The position numbers and the translations under genes were made by a program. A DNA stretch of 64,000 nt, taken from positions 16,190,872 through 16,254,871 of the forward strand of contig NC_079485.1 in the NCBI RefSeq assembly GCF_026230105.1, given 5' to 3'. Under the pieces are notes generated by a model. That model saw nothing but the letters and a program-made list of their open reading frames with translations, was not told where the DNA came from and searched no databases. The stretch comes from Diorhabda sublineata (lineage: Eukaryota; Arthropoda; Insecta; Coleoptera; Chrysomelidae). Below are positions 37,825 to 49,543 of this stretch, one piece after another; position 1 is the first letter of the stretch; each line of letters starts with the position of its first letter.

Positions 37825-39152
37825 GAATCCCTTACATAAAAACAAACTTGTAAAAATACAGTCTACATAATAATTTACAACTAAAATCCTAAGTATTAAG
37901 TACTCCATACATTTCTTACAATATTATCTTTACTTGAATAAAAACCGTAATGACCCTTCTCTCAACGTAGTCCATCAACTTATATGACTCTACCTGGTCC
38001 AACATTTGTTGCTTAAGGGTTTAAGGGAAAACCCAACGTCTTATGGGAAAACCTTACCAGACCAATTTACAATAGTGTTACAAAAAAAAATTCTTAAAAA
38101 CTATTTCAAGTCCATTTTTGTTCTGAACTCCATAAATTTTGCCCCTGTCAGTGATTTAGTCAATACATCGGCTATCTGCTGATCTGTAGGCATATAAATT
38201 AATTTGATTAGTCCCTTTTCTACTTTATCACGAGAATAGTGATATTTTATATCGATATGTTTCGATCTTTTGTGACTTGATGGATTATTTGCAATACTTA
38301 TGCATCCATTGTTATCTTCATATATTATTATAGGACCTGATATAATTATTTTTATACTCTCTGCTAGTGATCGCAACCACAGAGCTTCTCGTGGAGCCTC
38401 ATACAAAGCCATATATTCAGCTTCCGGAGTGGAGCCTGCCGCTTCGTAGCCCAACAGATAGTACAATTTTCGTATAATTTAAAAAGATAACCCGTCGTAC
38501 TTTAATCTATCATTTATTCTATCATTAATATCACCCGCCCAATCAGCATCAGCATATCCACTTATTATATTTTTATAATGACTTCTAGTATATACTAATT
38601 TTAAATCGATTGTGCCCTTTAAATATCTTAAGATTCTTTTTAAATATTGCCATAATTTAATATTATTTTTGTTCATATATCTACTAACAATATTGACTGA
38701 AAAACTCAGATCTGGGCGAGTACAAATCATTAAATACATCAAACAACCAATAATACTTCGACATGGCTTATTACAATTTTTATCTAAATTTAAAGCTTCA
38801 TAATCTATTTTGTTTTCAAGAGGACTATTTTCTGGATCACAATCTTGCATCTTAAATTTTTCTAGAACTAATTTTACATACGTACTTTGATCTAATGTTA
38901 TGACTGACTCTGTTCTGGAAACTCTTATACGTAGAAATAATCTTATTTCTTTAAGACCTACCATTTGAAATTTATGCATTAAATATTCTTTTAAACTATT
39001 CATCGTATCTTTATTCAGAGTGGCAATAACAAGATCATCAACATATAGTACGACATAAATATTTCTGGAAATATCCTCCAAATCTAAGATATAAATGCAC
39101 CGATCTACTGGAGAATTTTGAAAATTCATTGATTTTAAAGTTTTGTCAAATA

Positions 39153-41370
39153 CACTGGATATCGTTTATAACAACCTCGGTTATAACGACGTATCGGTTA
39201 TAGCGACCATATTTTCCGGACCCGTGATTCTACAAGCCTTAGCTTAGCATTTTTGATCGGAAATAACGACCTCGGTTATAACGACTGATCGGTTATAACA
39301 ACTCATTTTGGTAAGACCCACCAAATTAAAAGATCGGTTTTAGCGACGCCGTTCCTGTAATTCATAAGGAGACATTGTCTACAAAAGCCTTTATTTTTCT
39401 AGGAAACCCCTTTTGATAGAAAATCAGGTTTTAAACTGGTGAGGACTTTTCTGGGTGTTTACCAGTAATTCATAAGGAGAAAATTGCGTACAAAAATCCC
39501 TAATTTTTCTAGGAAACCTTTTTCGATCGGGTTTTGAAGTGGTGGGGACTTTTCTGACTGTTCACTCTTTGCTTATGTAGTTTAACTTTAACATTCAAAG
39601 GTGCAACTCTGTGTGGTAACTTGTGAACATCATGTTTAAAAGAAAAACTTTTACGTTGGAGGAGAAATACCTCATTTGCTGCCGTCTAGAGAATGGAGAA
39701 ACGAACGTCAGCCTAGCAAAAGAATTAGAGGTGAGTCACTCTACAATATCATCCATTTGGAAAAAAAGAGATGAGATAAAAGACATTGTTCAAAAAGGGG
39801 ATTCATTAAAAAAAAAGAAACTCCGTAATTCCACTAACGAGAATGTGGATCAGTTACTTTTGAAATGGTTCAAAATCCAACGCAGTCGTAATATTCCGAT
39901 CTCTGGCCCAATTCTGCTAGCAAAAGCGAATGATTTTTTAAAATCTATCCCCCGTAGTTCCAGGGAATCGGAAGAAATTATTTCCAGAAGTTGGGTCCAA
40001 CGGTTTTGCGTTAGGCATGCTATTGTTTTTAAAAAACTTAGTGGGGAAGCCGCGGGAGTCCCATCGGCAACATCTGATGATTGGCTATCCAAAGTTTGGC
40101 CTACTATTCGAGAAGGCTACAGTGATAGTGACGTATTCAACGCTGATGAGACAGGTTTATTTTATAAACTTACGCCTGACCGTACCCTTCACTTCAAAGG
40201 AGAAAGAAAGGATAACTGTTTTAGTTGCTGCAAACATGAGTGGATCAGAAAAACGTAAGCTTTTCGTGGTAGGAAAGTCTAAGAACCCGCGTTGCTTCAA
40301 AAATGTAAAAAATTTGCCAGTCGATTATTACAATAACCAGAAAGCCTGGATGATAACCGATCTGTTCAATAAATTCCTTTTAGACTGGGACAAGGAATTG
40401 AAGAAAAAGCGCAGAAAGATTTTGCTACTCATCGATAATTGCCCTTCTCATATTAATTTGAGAGATTTTGAATTTATAAAGGTTGTATTTTTACCACCTA
40501 ACACAACGTCCGTTCTCCAGCCAATGGACTAAGGGATAATACAGAAGATTAATACCAATTTCAGAAAGCAGCTTGTTTTACGGTTTCTTCAAGATGTGGA
40601 GGAAAATCGGGAAACAAAAATTAGCATCCTTGATGCTATTATAATGGTCCACCAAGCTTGGGAAGATGTACCTGCGACAACAATCACAAATTGTTTCAAA
40701 CATTCTGGTGTGCTGGGAAATCAAAATGAGGAACAACCGTCAGAACCAGCCGAAACTAACGCACTGGATGAACCTGAGTTTTTGCCGTGGTCCGAATCCT
40801 TAGAACTGCCAACCTTAATAAATAAAGATGTCTTAGCAGACTATGCAAAAATTGACGAGGGTCTCCACACGGAACAAGATATTAGTGATGAGGACCAATG
40901 AACTTGACGCCGATATTGAAACCGACAATGGAGAAGAGGATGAAGAAGAACAACTTGACATCCCACCGTTAACCGACGCATTGAGGGCGGCACAACTTTT
41001 GAAGAAATTTGTGATGTGTGACAATCAATTTTGTACTCAGAATATAAAATCTGGACTTGATGAAATCGAAAAAAAAAATTCGCGCGAGTTTTATCTAAAA
41101 AAATGTAAAAAACAAAAAGTTATTACCGATTACTTTTCAGCTCGAAATTGATTTTCCTTTTATTTATGTTAATTATTTTAAAAAATTAAGTTTTATATCA
41201 TTATCAATAAAAAATTCTATTATTATTATGTTGACAATGTGTAATTGATTTAACAAAATTCCTATTTCACATTTGCTTAATGTAGATGTCATGATCGGTT
41301 ATAACGACGATCGGCTATAGCGACCAAATGTGCCTGGTCCATTGAAGGTCGTTATAAACGATATCCAGTA
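39153..41370 (+). mobile_element. Pogo-type DNA transposon nested in copia reverse transcriptase
   Basis: The ends CACTGGATATCGTTTATAAC (39153) and, complemented, TACTGGATATCGTTTATAAC (41370) are inverted repeats. Subterminal GGTTATAACGAC-type motifs repeat on both sides. TA at 39151-39152 and 41371-41372 is the target duplication. Removing the element plus one TA leaves the copia RT codons in frame, so the insertion is precise. It reads opposite to the host copia. Confidence 0.93.
39623..41151 (+). pseudogene. Pogo/jerky-like (TIGD-type) transposase, broken
   Basis: The N-terminal CENP-B/HTH part (KRKTFTLEEKYLICCRLENG; VSHSTISSIWKKRDE) is followed by a second HTH_CENPB domain ending with SWVQRFCVRHAI, then the DDE core. 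First Asp: FNADETGLFYKL. Second: KILLLIDNCPSH. Third: TTSVLQPMD. An acidic tail follows. A frameshift near 40200 separates the first Asp region from the rest. An in-frame TAA follows QPMD at 40530-40532, and another shift lies near 40900. The C-terminus contains QKVITDYF, which fits the PCNA-interacting PIP-box pattern; Drosophila pogo transposase is reported to bind PCNA. Confidence 0.88.
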
Positions 41371-44300
41371 TACCTCAAACCAACACCGGGCTGCCTGCTT
41401 CAAACCATAAAGTGCTTTGTTTAATTTACAGACCTGACCCTTTTTACATTGAACGCCCTCAGGTACTCTCATAAAAATTTCTTCTTTTAATTTGCCATTC
41501 AAAAATGCTGTTTTTACATCCATATGGTGTAGTAACAGATTATTCTGGTTGGCAAAAGCGACAATGAATCTAAAACTAGATATTCTAGAAACTGGCGCAA
41601 AAGTTTCGTCATAGTCTACCATATATTCCTGACTAAAACCTCTTGCTACTAAACGAGCTTTATATTTACAAGGACTATCAAATTCATTATTCTTAATTGT
41701 AAATACCCATTTACAGTCTACAATATTTTTATCAGTAGGTCTTGGTACTAATGTCCAAGTATTATTTGTATCAAGTGAATTAAGTTCACTTTCAATAGCT
41801 TGTTCCCATTGAACTCTATCCGACCTATTTTTAATTTCATCAAATGACTTCGGTACAGCACTTATTATTATTTGAGCTGATAACATACATTCTTCTGGAC
41901 TACCAGATTCATCATATGATATTTTAGGAAGACCTCTGATCCTTTCACTCCTCCGACGACTGGCGTCAAAATCACTATTTTCTATTTCTAATCTTGGAAA
42001 TTTATTTCTGGGATCACAGAGTACATCTGATTTCTCATTATCAGATTCATTACCTGGTTTATCATTACCAGTTTTACATACACTATCTGATTTCTCAATA
42101 TCAGATACATTATCTGATTTATCATCATCAGATTTATATACACTATCTGATTTCTCAATATCAGATTTATTGAAACTATCTGGTTCATCATTACCAGATT
42201 TATTTTCCATCACTGAAACTTCAAATGAATCAGTTTCATTTGCGGAACCCTTATTTGTTTTGTCAGATTTTATACCTGGCCGAGACACCAAATAATTTGT
42301 CTCGTCCACAATAACATCCCTTACAACGGCATGTTTATGAGATTCTACATCCCATACTCTGTAACCATTTGGTTCATAACCAACCAGTACACCTTTCCAA
42401 GATTTATTATCGAATTTAGTTTTATTGAGTTTATCATGTACATATACAGTAGAACCAAATACTTTTAAATATTTAAACAAAGGCTTTTTGCTATGCCACA
42501 ACTCATAAGGTGTCTTCATTATTTTTAATGCTCTACTCGGAATAATATTATCAAGTAAGTTGCTGTTAAAATTGCATCACCCCAGAAAACTTTATCTAAA
42601 CAAGATCCAGCTATCATTGACCGAGCTTTTTCTGTAATTGTTCTAACCATACGTTCAGCAGCGCCATTTAATTGGGGAGTTCACGAAACTGTTAAATGAT
42701 AAGTTATGCCTTTATTTTTACAGTAATCTTTCATATCGTTTGATAAATATTCTCTACCGTTATCTATGTATAAGTAATTTAATTTGAGATTGAAATGTGA
42801 TTCACTTTTCGCGACAAAATCTTTAAATACTGAAAACACCTCTGATTTATGTTTAAGCAAATATACTACACAATAATGAGTATAATGATCAAGAAATAAG
42901 ACAAAATAATTTTTATCATTTAGTGCCGTCGGAGTGATTGGACCACATACATCAGAATGTACAATAAACAATGGTCTTCTTACATGATCTCGATTTTTAA
43001 CTTTATTGAAAGGTAATCGAGTTTGCTTGCCATTAATACAAGCTTCACATATCTTATCAATCGGATTAATTTCTTTTATTTCTTCAAAATTGTCTATCAT
43101 ATTATGTATCTTTAATTTTACAAATTTATCCTTACTTATATGACCTAATCTCTTATGCCAAATGTCATAATTTATTTTCTTATTGTCGAGTATTTTGACG
43201 ACAGAATTTATTTCGTAATTTTCAATAGTAAAGTTTATTTGCGTCAAACTATTTAGTGGCTTACCTTGCATGATAAGTGTACCATTTTTACTTATCTTTA
43301 CTCCATGCTGATCGAACAAGATGACCATGCCTGACTTTTGGAGCTTGGAAACCGACAGTAGATTGTATGGGACTTCTGGACTGTAAAGAACTTCTCCAAT
43401 TGTCACCTTTACGTCTTTGTTGGTTGTCACATTAATTGAACCTCGTTTGGTTGCTGAAATGTACTGCTCGCTCTTGGCAACCAAAATTTTAATTGGTGTT
43501 TCAAGTGGCTCAAATGTTCTGGCGATGTCTTCTCTGTTTATAATATGATCGGATGCTCCGGAATCTAGCAAGAAAACAATTTTATTTTGATTTGTTCCAA
43601 TTAATTTATTTCCACCAGCCATAAAAGTGATAGCTTGCGAATTCGGTTCCACTGATTGAGCAATTTGAGCAGCCTTATTTGTTTTTCGTTCGTTGTACTC
43701 TTGGTTTTTCTTAAAGTAAATGCAATATCTTCTTATATGTCCTATGCGGCCACACTGATAGCATTTTGTTTTATTTTTACTTTTAAAAGAGTTTTTAAAA
43801 TTCTTGGATGGCTTGTGACCATTCTTAAATTTTGATTTTCCATTATAATTTGATCTCCGGAAGGGAAACTTCTTTTCACTCGATTTATCACTATTTTCGG
43901 CAACTAATATTTTTGTACTAGTATCACGATTTTGTCCTTTCACTTTAATTTCGTGATTCAATAAACGCGATTTTACAAAGTCTAAATCTAGTTGATCTTC
44001 ACGTAATGTTTCGATTGCAATAGATACTGCTTCATACGATGATGGAAGTGTTTTTAATAAACTAAGTACTTTACCTGCTTCATCTATTATTGATCCAGAC
44101 GCTAGCAGATCATTTACGTACGTATCAAAAATTGAAAAGTGTTCTCTTAGTGGCATATCAGGCGCTAATTTTAATTCTGAAAGTCTTTGATTCATCATCA
44201 TTTGTGTTGGAAGACTTTTTCGATCATATACAGAATCTAATTTTTCAAAAATATTCTTAGCATATGTCACATCCGTAAAATGAAGCAACGAGTCCGCCAA

Positions 44301-45293
44301 AAGCGAACCGACAATACTATGGGCAACGTCATTCTTTTTATTCCATTTATCATTTGGAAACACAGGAATTTTTTCGTCAATAATGCTGAGTATATGGTGC
44401 TCTTTAGTAGTCATAGAGGCGGTTCAGGCAGACAGGCAGACATCCGGTCCAGCCGCTCTGACCGCAGCGCTAACCGCAAGTCGAAAGCAGTGATAACAGC
44501 GTTTACTATACTAAGTGTAAACCTTCTAATTAAGATACATTAATTAATCAATTTATTTAATTAAACAATTTAATTGCGGTGGAACTGAAAGTTTTAGACT
44601 TTTGTGTTTGAAGGATTTTGATAATTTTAGCACATCGCGCGTCAAGCATCGTAGATAATGAAGGTCTTTCGTGACAGTAAGATCCGCATTCGATAATGAA
44701 TATACTTAATTGTCCGCTCTGTATATAAAATAAATATACATTTATCATGCAAACTGTGGGTATAATGAATTATATTCCGCCTTGTCTGGCCTGTATGATA
44801 ACGGCGAAAAGGGTGTAGTTACTAGATTATCCAGGTCGTCGAAAAAGTTACTAAACACTCTGTATAAATAATATTAAGAATTGTGCATTTGTTGTTGAAG
44901 TGTATAAAAATTATTTTATCACAAAGCCACAAAGGACGATAAGACCAACGGTCCGTGCTGAAAAACACTTTATTCGGGTCGACGAAGTGAAAGTAGACCG
45001 TGTCTTTTTGGAAAAACAAACAGGTGCGTGTGAACAGGAGCCATTCTGAAGCATGTTTAAAAAGGTAAGTCACTTTGTTATGCATTCACAAGTATTTAAC
45101 GCTTTTACTATTTATGTATCGAATATGTCTAATAAAATAATATTTTTACTGTCAATGGCTACAGAACCATTACACACACAGTTGTAGTGAGATTAGTGGT
45201 GTAGTTTATTTTAAAGGTACATGGTGGGGCAACGGCAATAGAATCGGAGTAATAGAGATTTTTACACCTCCTAAACAATAGGTAATAAAATTT

Positions 45294-45539
45294 TTGTTAT
45301 TTATGAAAAATATAGTTTCTCCTACTAACAAGACAGCCTTGACGATTCGATATAAAATCGAGAAGCAACATCATCCAATTACTGGTAAAACTAACGTTTT
45401 ATCAAAATTTACTATTTTTCTTGGTCTTCGCGATATTTTTTCTAAATTCCGTGAAAGTGTGTTTTTAACATATCTATTGAGGAATGAGCGTCTAAAAACC
45501 TCTCTCGAAACATATCTAACCGCAAGTCGAAAGCAGTGA
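45294..45539 (+). other. Arm ORF, left copy (about 81 codons)
   Basis: An open frame with basic composition and segments such as KTALTIRYKIEKQHHPITGK. An identical frame exists in the right arm at 60007-59762. It reads inward from the element terminus. A CTAACAAG/ACAGCC site could serve as an acceptor after the AAG|GTAAGTC donor of the terminal first exon (45062), but this is speculative. I do not recognise the sequence. Confidence 0.3.
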
Positions 45540-45998
45540 CAACAGCGTTTACTATACTACGTGTAAACCTTCTAATTAAGATACATTAATTAATCAATTT
45601 ATTTAATTAAACAATTTAATTGCGGTGGAACTGAAAGTTTTAGACTTTTGTGTTTGAAGGATTTTGATAATTTTAGCAAAAAATGTTACGAATAATCACC
45701 TATTATATAATTTTGCATACAAGGTGGTAAAAAGTTTTTAGAAATTATGTAGTAATAGTTGATACAATATTCCGAGATCTTCCTTGGCTATAATTTGATT
45801 TTCTTGATCATACACTAAAAAGGCGTAAATAAAAACGTACAATGAATAGTCCGTTTCCACAGCACCTAGGCGGTAGGACTAACGATGCGCTGTATTTAAT
45901 CTTTAACGTGGCAAATACATCCCCAGTAGGCCTACGAACCACTAGTTATTGCTGAATCATGTCTAGACTTTGCAGCATCTTTTCATGGCTCTTCATGA

Positions 45999-46241
45999 GT
46001 AGCATCTTTTAATGGCTCTTATAAATTAATGACTCTTAAATAAACTAAGCTATCACTAATTGGTGGCATCTTTTCTTGACTACTATTTGTTGGCGTCTTT
46101 TTGTGACTGTTTTAATGAGTATAAATGTAGAGTAGCATCTTTTAATGGCTCTTATAAATTAATGACTCTTAGATAAACTAAGCTATCACTAATTGGTGGC
46201 ATCTTTTCTTGGCTACTATTTATTGGCATCTTTTTGTGGCT
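45999..46241. repeat. Tandem 132-bp repeat in the element arm
   Basis: Two units, each starting AGTAGCATCTTTTAATGGCT, at 45999-46130 and 46131-46241. Each contains GGTGGCATCTTTTCTTG. The GGCATCTTTT motif recurs several more times. The mirror copy lies at about 59060-59302. Confidence 0.75.
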
Positions 46242-46561
46242 GAGTCTCCGAGATGATTCAGCAACATATCTTTTAATCATTATAAATGTAAACTTATAAT
46301 ATTGCACCTTGATTTAAATGGAGACTTTAAATAATTTTTCAAATTCTGTTTAATAATTTTAAAAATACTTATGTACTTTGATGAAAGGGTATAAGGAAGG
46401 GATAGGAAGGAAATAGCTATGAAAACAGCTGATATTTAATACAGCTAGCATGTTAAATCGAATGTTTCCGCAGAATAGCTATGAACTGACCTCTCAACCT
46501 CACTCTGTTTTTCTTAGGTGGATAACTTTACAAAAATACTACTTAAAAAAGATTACCAATA

Positions 46562-46942
46562 CTAGATGCATTGCCGTTTGTATCCATAAGGAACAGAGTC
46601 ATAGTTTTCAATTCGTTTCCGTTTAGTAAAAGTGGTGCGGAATACTTTAGTTACCTCTTTGGTGACGACAGAATGGTTGGTATTTCTTAATATATTTCGA
46701 GTAGTTACGTACTCTTCGGTGGCATCGTTAAGGACCATATCTTTTAATTTATCGAAATTTACTTGTTTATGTGTGCTATAATTAAGTGTTATCCCTTTAA
46801 CTTTTATAATATCAATGGTTTTATCTTTATCTGTTGAATAAACCCTATAAACATAGAGCTTAGGGCCGCCTGAGACAAAGTCTGTAATATAACTGTATTC
46901 AGCTAGCTCGTCCGTCATCTCGCCGAGATAGCTTCCAATGGG
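46562..46942 (-). pseudogene. Truncated second copy of the PolB C-terminus
   Basis: The minus-strand frame from 46918 to 46562 gives the same protein as the last part of PolB at 58383-58739, starting MTDELAEYSYITDF. It is only the end of the gene, cut at the 46942/46943 junction, with no polymerase motifs, so it has no function by itself. Confidence 0.9.
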
Positions 46943-47076
46943 GAATTATTGTGAGTGAATTGAGATAATTCGACACAATGACAAATTCGAAATTAAATTC
47001 GCAAAGAGGAATAACTCCTTTTAATGGACAGAATTATAGTATTTGGAAGAAGAGAGTGCGCATACTGTTGAAAGAG
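46943..47076 (+). repeat. Captured 134-bp copia flank, inverted
   Basis: This is the reverse complement of 61029-60896: the end of the copia leader plus the gag start (ATG at 46978, plus strand). It includes AAAGAG, the complement of the CTCTTT target duplication, next to the inner element end at 47077. Host copia DNA thus lies inside the outer boundaries of the Polinton-like element. Confidence 0.9.
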
Positions 47077-47792
47077 AGTAGTAATAGAGGCGGTTCAGGC
47101 AGACAGGCAGACATCCGGTCCAGCCGCTCTGACCGCAGCCCAAACCGCATGTCGAAAGCAGTGATAACAGCGTTTACTATACTACGTGTAAACCTTCTAA
47201 TTAAGATACATTAATTAATCAATTTATTTAATTAAACAATTTAATTGCGGTGGAACTGAAAGTTTTAGACTTTTGTGTTTGAAGGATTTTGATAATTTTA
47301 GCACATCGCGCGTCAAGCATCGTAGATAATGAAGGTCTTTCGTGACAGTAAGATCCGCATTCGATAATGAATATACTTAATTGTCCGCTCTGTATATAAA
47401 ATAAATATACATTTATCATGCAAACTGTGGGTATAATGAATTATATTCCGCCTTGTCTGGCCTGTATGATAACGGCGAAAAGGGTGTAGTTACTAGATTA
47501 TCCAGGTCGTCGAAAAAGTTACTAAACACTCTGTATAAATAATATTAAGAATTGTGCATTTGTTGTTGAAGTGTATAAAAATTATTTTATCACAAAGCCA
47601 CAAAGGACGATAAGACCAACGGTTCGTGCTGAAAAACACTTTATTCGGGTCGACGAAGTGAAAGTAGACCGTGTCTTTTTGGAAAAACAAACAGGTGCGT
47701 GTGAACAGGAGCCATTCTGAAGCATGTTTAAAAAGGTAAGTCACTTTGTTAGGCTTTCACAAGTATTTAACGCTTTTACTATTTATGTATCG
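47077..47792 (+). repeat. Inner left TIR, 716 bp
   Basis: This is the reverse complement of 60895-60180 with no indel and about five substitutions (for example AGTAGTAATAG against AGTAGTCATAG). It diverges from the right end after 47792, so 716 bp is probably the true TIR length of the element. It carries a TATA-like CTGTATAAATAA and then a short frame, ATG TTT AAA AAG, at 47724-47735 ending at a perfect donor, suggesting a first exon inside the TIR. Confidence 0.88.
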
Positions 47793-48190
47793 TAATATTG
47801 TAAGATCCGACGAGAGCCGCGAGCAAGGGTTGATAGAGAATTATGAGATCTTATTGTTCGATCGATCGTAAAATATAAAAAAGAATATTTTAACACTCTG
47901 TATATAAATTATAACTCTTGTATCATTCGAAAAAATGTAAAAATATAGCGAAAGTGATAACAATATATACGTATTTATCATGTTTGAAAAAATATACCTT
48001 TTGTGGTTTTTTTCATTCGAAATAAAACTATGGTCAAAAGTTGATGCCTTGAAACTTCAGCTTGCTAATAATCCATTTTTGTGGTTTTCACTTCCGTATG
48101 ACTTTGCAGCGCACAGAAATGCAGTTTTTATTTCAAGGGCAGCCTAGAAATGATATTTTAAATTTTAAAATTAATCTTTTACAAAGATAA
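47724..48190 (+). CDS. Predicted two-exon micro-gene starting in the left TIR
   Basis: Exon 47724-47735 (ATG plus three codons) ends at AAG|GTAAGTC. A good acceptor CTTTGCAG opens a phase-matched exon at 48110-48190, beginning CGC ACA GAA ATG and ending TAA, about 30 residues in all. A TATA-like CTGTATAAATAA lies upstream in the TIR. No similarity is recognised. The prediction rests only on splice signals and phase, so it is tentative. Because the first exon lies in the TIR, the right end carries the same promoter and exon reading inward. Confidence 0.3.
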
Positions 48191-48436
48191 CAGTTGCGAT
48201 TTATATAAAGCATTTTGTTTTTCAAAACAGGAACGCTAATAGAAACGTTATCATATTCTAGGTTTTATGAACAGTTTACTTCAAAAAGAAGGGTCGTTGT
48301 TTTTTTCCACAACTTGTTGGTATCATATAGATGTTTTTTAAAATGACTAAAACTAGGAACATATTGTTCCATACGCTAAAAGTTTTTACCATTTGTGCAA
48401 CGTGATAAATATGTATTACAGGGTGATATATTTAAA

Positions 48437-48523
48437 ATGCCTTATTTAATTGAAAATACCCATGTGAGATGTTGCCAAGTAGTGAGAGCACAAGTTATTG
48501 AGGTTTCGTTTCCTATGTACTAA
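48437..48523 (+). other. Short coding-like unit A (VRCCQV/VEVSF family)
   Basis: ATG at 48437, TAA at 48521-48523, 28 codons. The core HVRCCQV...VIEVSFP is repeated as YVRCCQV...CVEVSFP in the unit at 49425-49543, with conserved nucleotides ATGTGAGATGTTGCCAAGT and GAGGTTTCGTTTCC. Two diverged copies retaining the same peptide frame suggest a real product or exon. It is possibly part of a larger spliced gene. Function unknown. Confidence 0.35.
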
Positions 48524-48577
48524 AGTGTAGTAGAGTTGTATAAATCTGAAAAAACAGGATTTTTATTTATTGCGACT

Positions 48578-48891
48578 ATGGGAGGTAAGCATGTCATAAA
48601 AAAGTCTGCTGAGCTTTTATTGTTTTTTCAGATAGAATAGTACCAAATAGTATTAAAAATCCTGTTGTGATACGTCACAACGGAGAGAAAAAATATCGTA
48701 AGTAAAGAAAAAAGTTAAGGAAATAGAAAGTTAAATTTTATTTTTTTCTTTTTCAGGCACATAGACGCATGAGGCAGCGCTTGAAAGAAATGATTCGTAT
48801 AGAACTGTGTGACGATTTGCCAACAGGGTCACACTTTCTATCTCACGAGTCTTTCACCATATGGACCGGGGGCAACTACACCCTGATGTAG
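48578..48891 (+). pseudogene. Predicted three-exon small gene with broken phase
   Basis: Candidate exons: 48578-48584 (ATG GGA G), 48632-48697 and 48757-48891, with good signals (GAG|GTAAGC; TTTTTTCAG; ATC|GTAAGT; TTTTTCAG). Exon 2 is open when exon 1 supplies one base. Exon 3 has a clean open frame of 44 codons to TAG, but in a phase that does not join exon 2 and would hit an early TAG. Either an indel has broken the gene or an unseen alternative exon exists. The protein is unrecognised. Confidence 0.3.
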
Positions 48892-49162
48892 AATTATCTT
48901 ACATTAAGGGTGGTTTAGGTTTTATTGTGTTTATTAAAAGGATAGAAGTCTAAAATGAGATTGATGTTGTATTCTTTCTCTAGAGATAATCATCCTATAT
49001 TAAAAATCTGTAGAGTTTACTCAATCTTGAAGCAACCACAGGGTAAATGAAACTGTAGACAATCTTAAAAGATCCATTTTGTATCTATAATATATAGTAC
49101 ATCATAAAAGGATAACGCTAACTTGTGTAACTTTTGACGTAGCGATTTGTGGACATAAACTA

Positions 49163-49386
49163 TATAAAAGTAAATACATATGCATATAACTATAAACATG
49201 ATGACTTCGGTAACACGGGTGCTGCACCGAACCCCTTTTAAGAAACAAGGAGTAAGAAAACAAATACATTAAACGAGGAGTACACCAAATAGATTATGAA
49301 AATAAGGCAGTGACACATTTTAGAAACTTGTGGAAAATGACGAAGGAATTTTTAGGAGACCCAAAGTTTTAACTTTAGAGCTGTAA
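49163..49386 (+). CDS. Predicted two-exon small gene with TATA box
   Basis: TATAAAA at 49163-49169, ATG at 49198, exon 49198-49251 ending GGA|GTAAGA, then acceptor ATTTTAG and exon 49324-49386 in matching phase 0 to a TAA. The product would be about 38 residues, basic at the N-terminus and then acidic/basic (KLVENDEGIFRRPK). Compact spacing (about 30 nt from TATA to ATG) resembles neighbouring predictions. No known family. An alternative donor at 49383 could extend it, but the intron would be only 24 nt. Confidence 0.35.
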
Positions 49387-49424
49387 GTTTTTGTACCTTT
49401 TTGTAGTTATAATATTTTACACAG

Positions 49425-49543
49425 TCTTACCTAATAATATAAATAATGAAAAGTCTTCATCATATGTGAGATGTTGCCAAGTGCTTGGGTTGCGAGATAG
49501 ATGTGTTGAGGTTTCGTTTCCGTATACATTTTCTGAGTGGTAG
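49425..49543 (+). other. Short coding-like unit B (VRCCQV/VEVSF family)
   Basis: A frame opening after TTTACACAG (acceptor-like, 49424) runs to TAG at 49541-49543 and contains YVRCCQVLGLRDRCVEVSFP. It is a diverged second copy of unit A. Homology continues downstream on both sides (TTCTTTCTCTA...ATCCTATATTAAAA at about 48972 and 49583), so the duplication is about 0.6 kb. Probably an exon of a small spliced gene. Confidence 0.35.

Larger units (their letters stand above)
38101..44414 (-). pseudogene. Copia gag-pol polyprotein, main part, broken
   Basis: Minus strand, in order: the rest of gag (44414-about 43800); a CCHC knuckle CYQCGRIGHIRRYC (about 43765-43724); protease FLLDSGASDHI; integrase with the HH-CC zinc finger (HKRLGHI ... 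CEACINGKQ) and core; a linker; reverse transcriptase with LYGLKQAARCWFE and YVDDLVIA; and RNase H with YEDNNGCISIANNPSSHKRS ending at 38101. Breaks seen: an in-frame TGA at 42683-42681 in integrase, a 1-nt frameshift near 42545, the pogo insertion inside RT (41370-39153), and a small deletion with frameshift near 38460-38500 before RNase H. It cannot be translated as one protein. Confidence 0.92.
44406..46942 (-). repeat. Outer left arm: inverted copy of the element's right end
   Basis: This 2,537-bp stretch is the reverse complement of 58359-60895, same length, with only a few substitutions seen (for example CAGCGCTAACC here against CAGCCCAAACC). It therefore includes not just terminal sequence but also the last 118 codons of PolB (46918-46562, minus). 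It ends abruptly at 46942, where copia-derived sequence starts. Confidence 0.9.

Noticed and set aside
49383..49406. 24-nt intron (GTAAGT...TTTGTAG) joining the TATA-box gene to unit B
   Set aside because: The phases match, but 24 nt is below known functional intron sizes in insects. Left as an alternative only.
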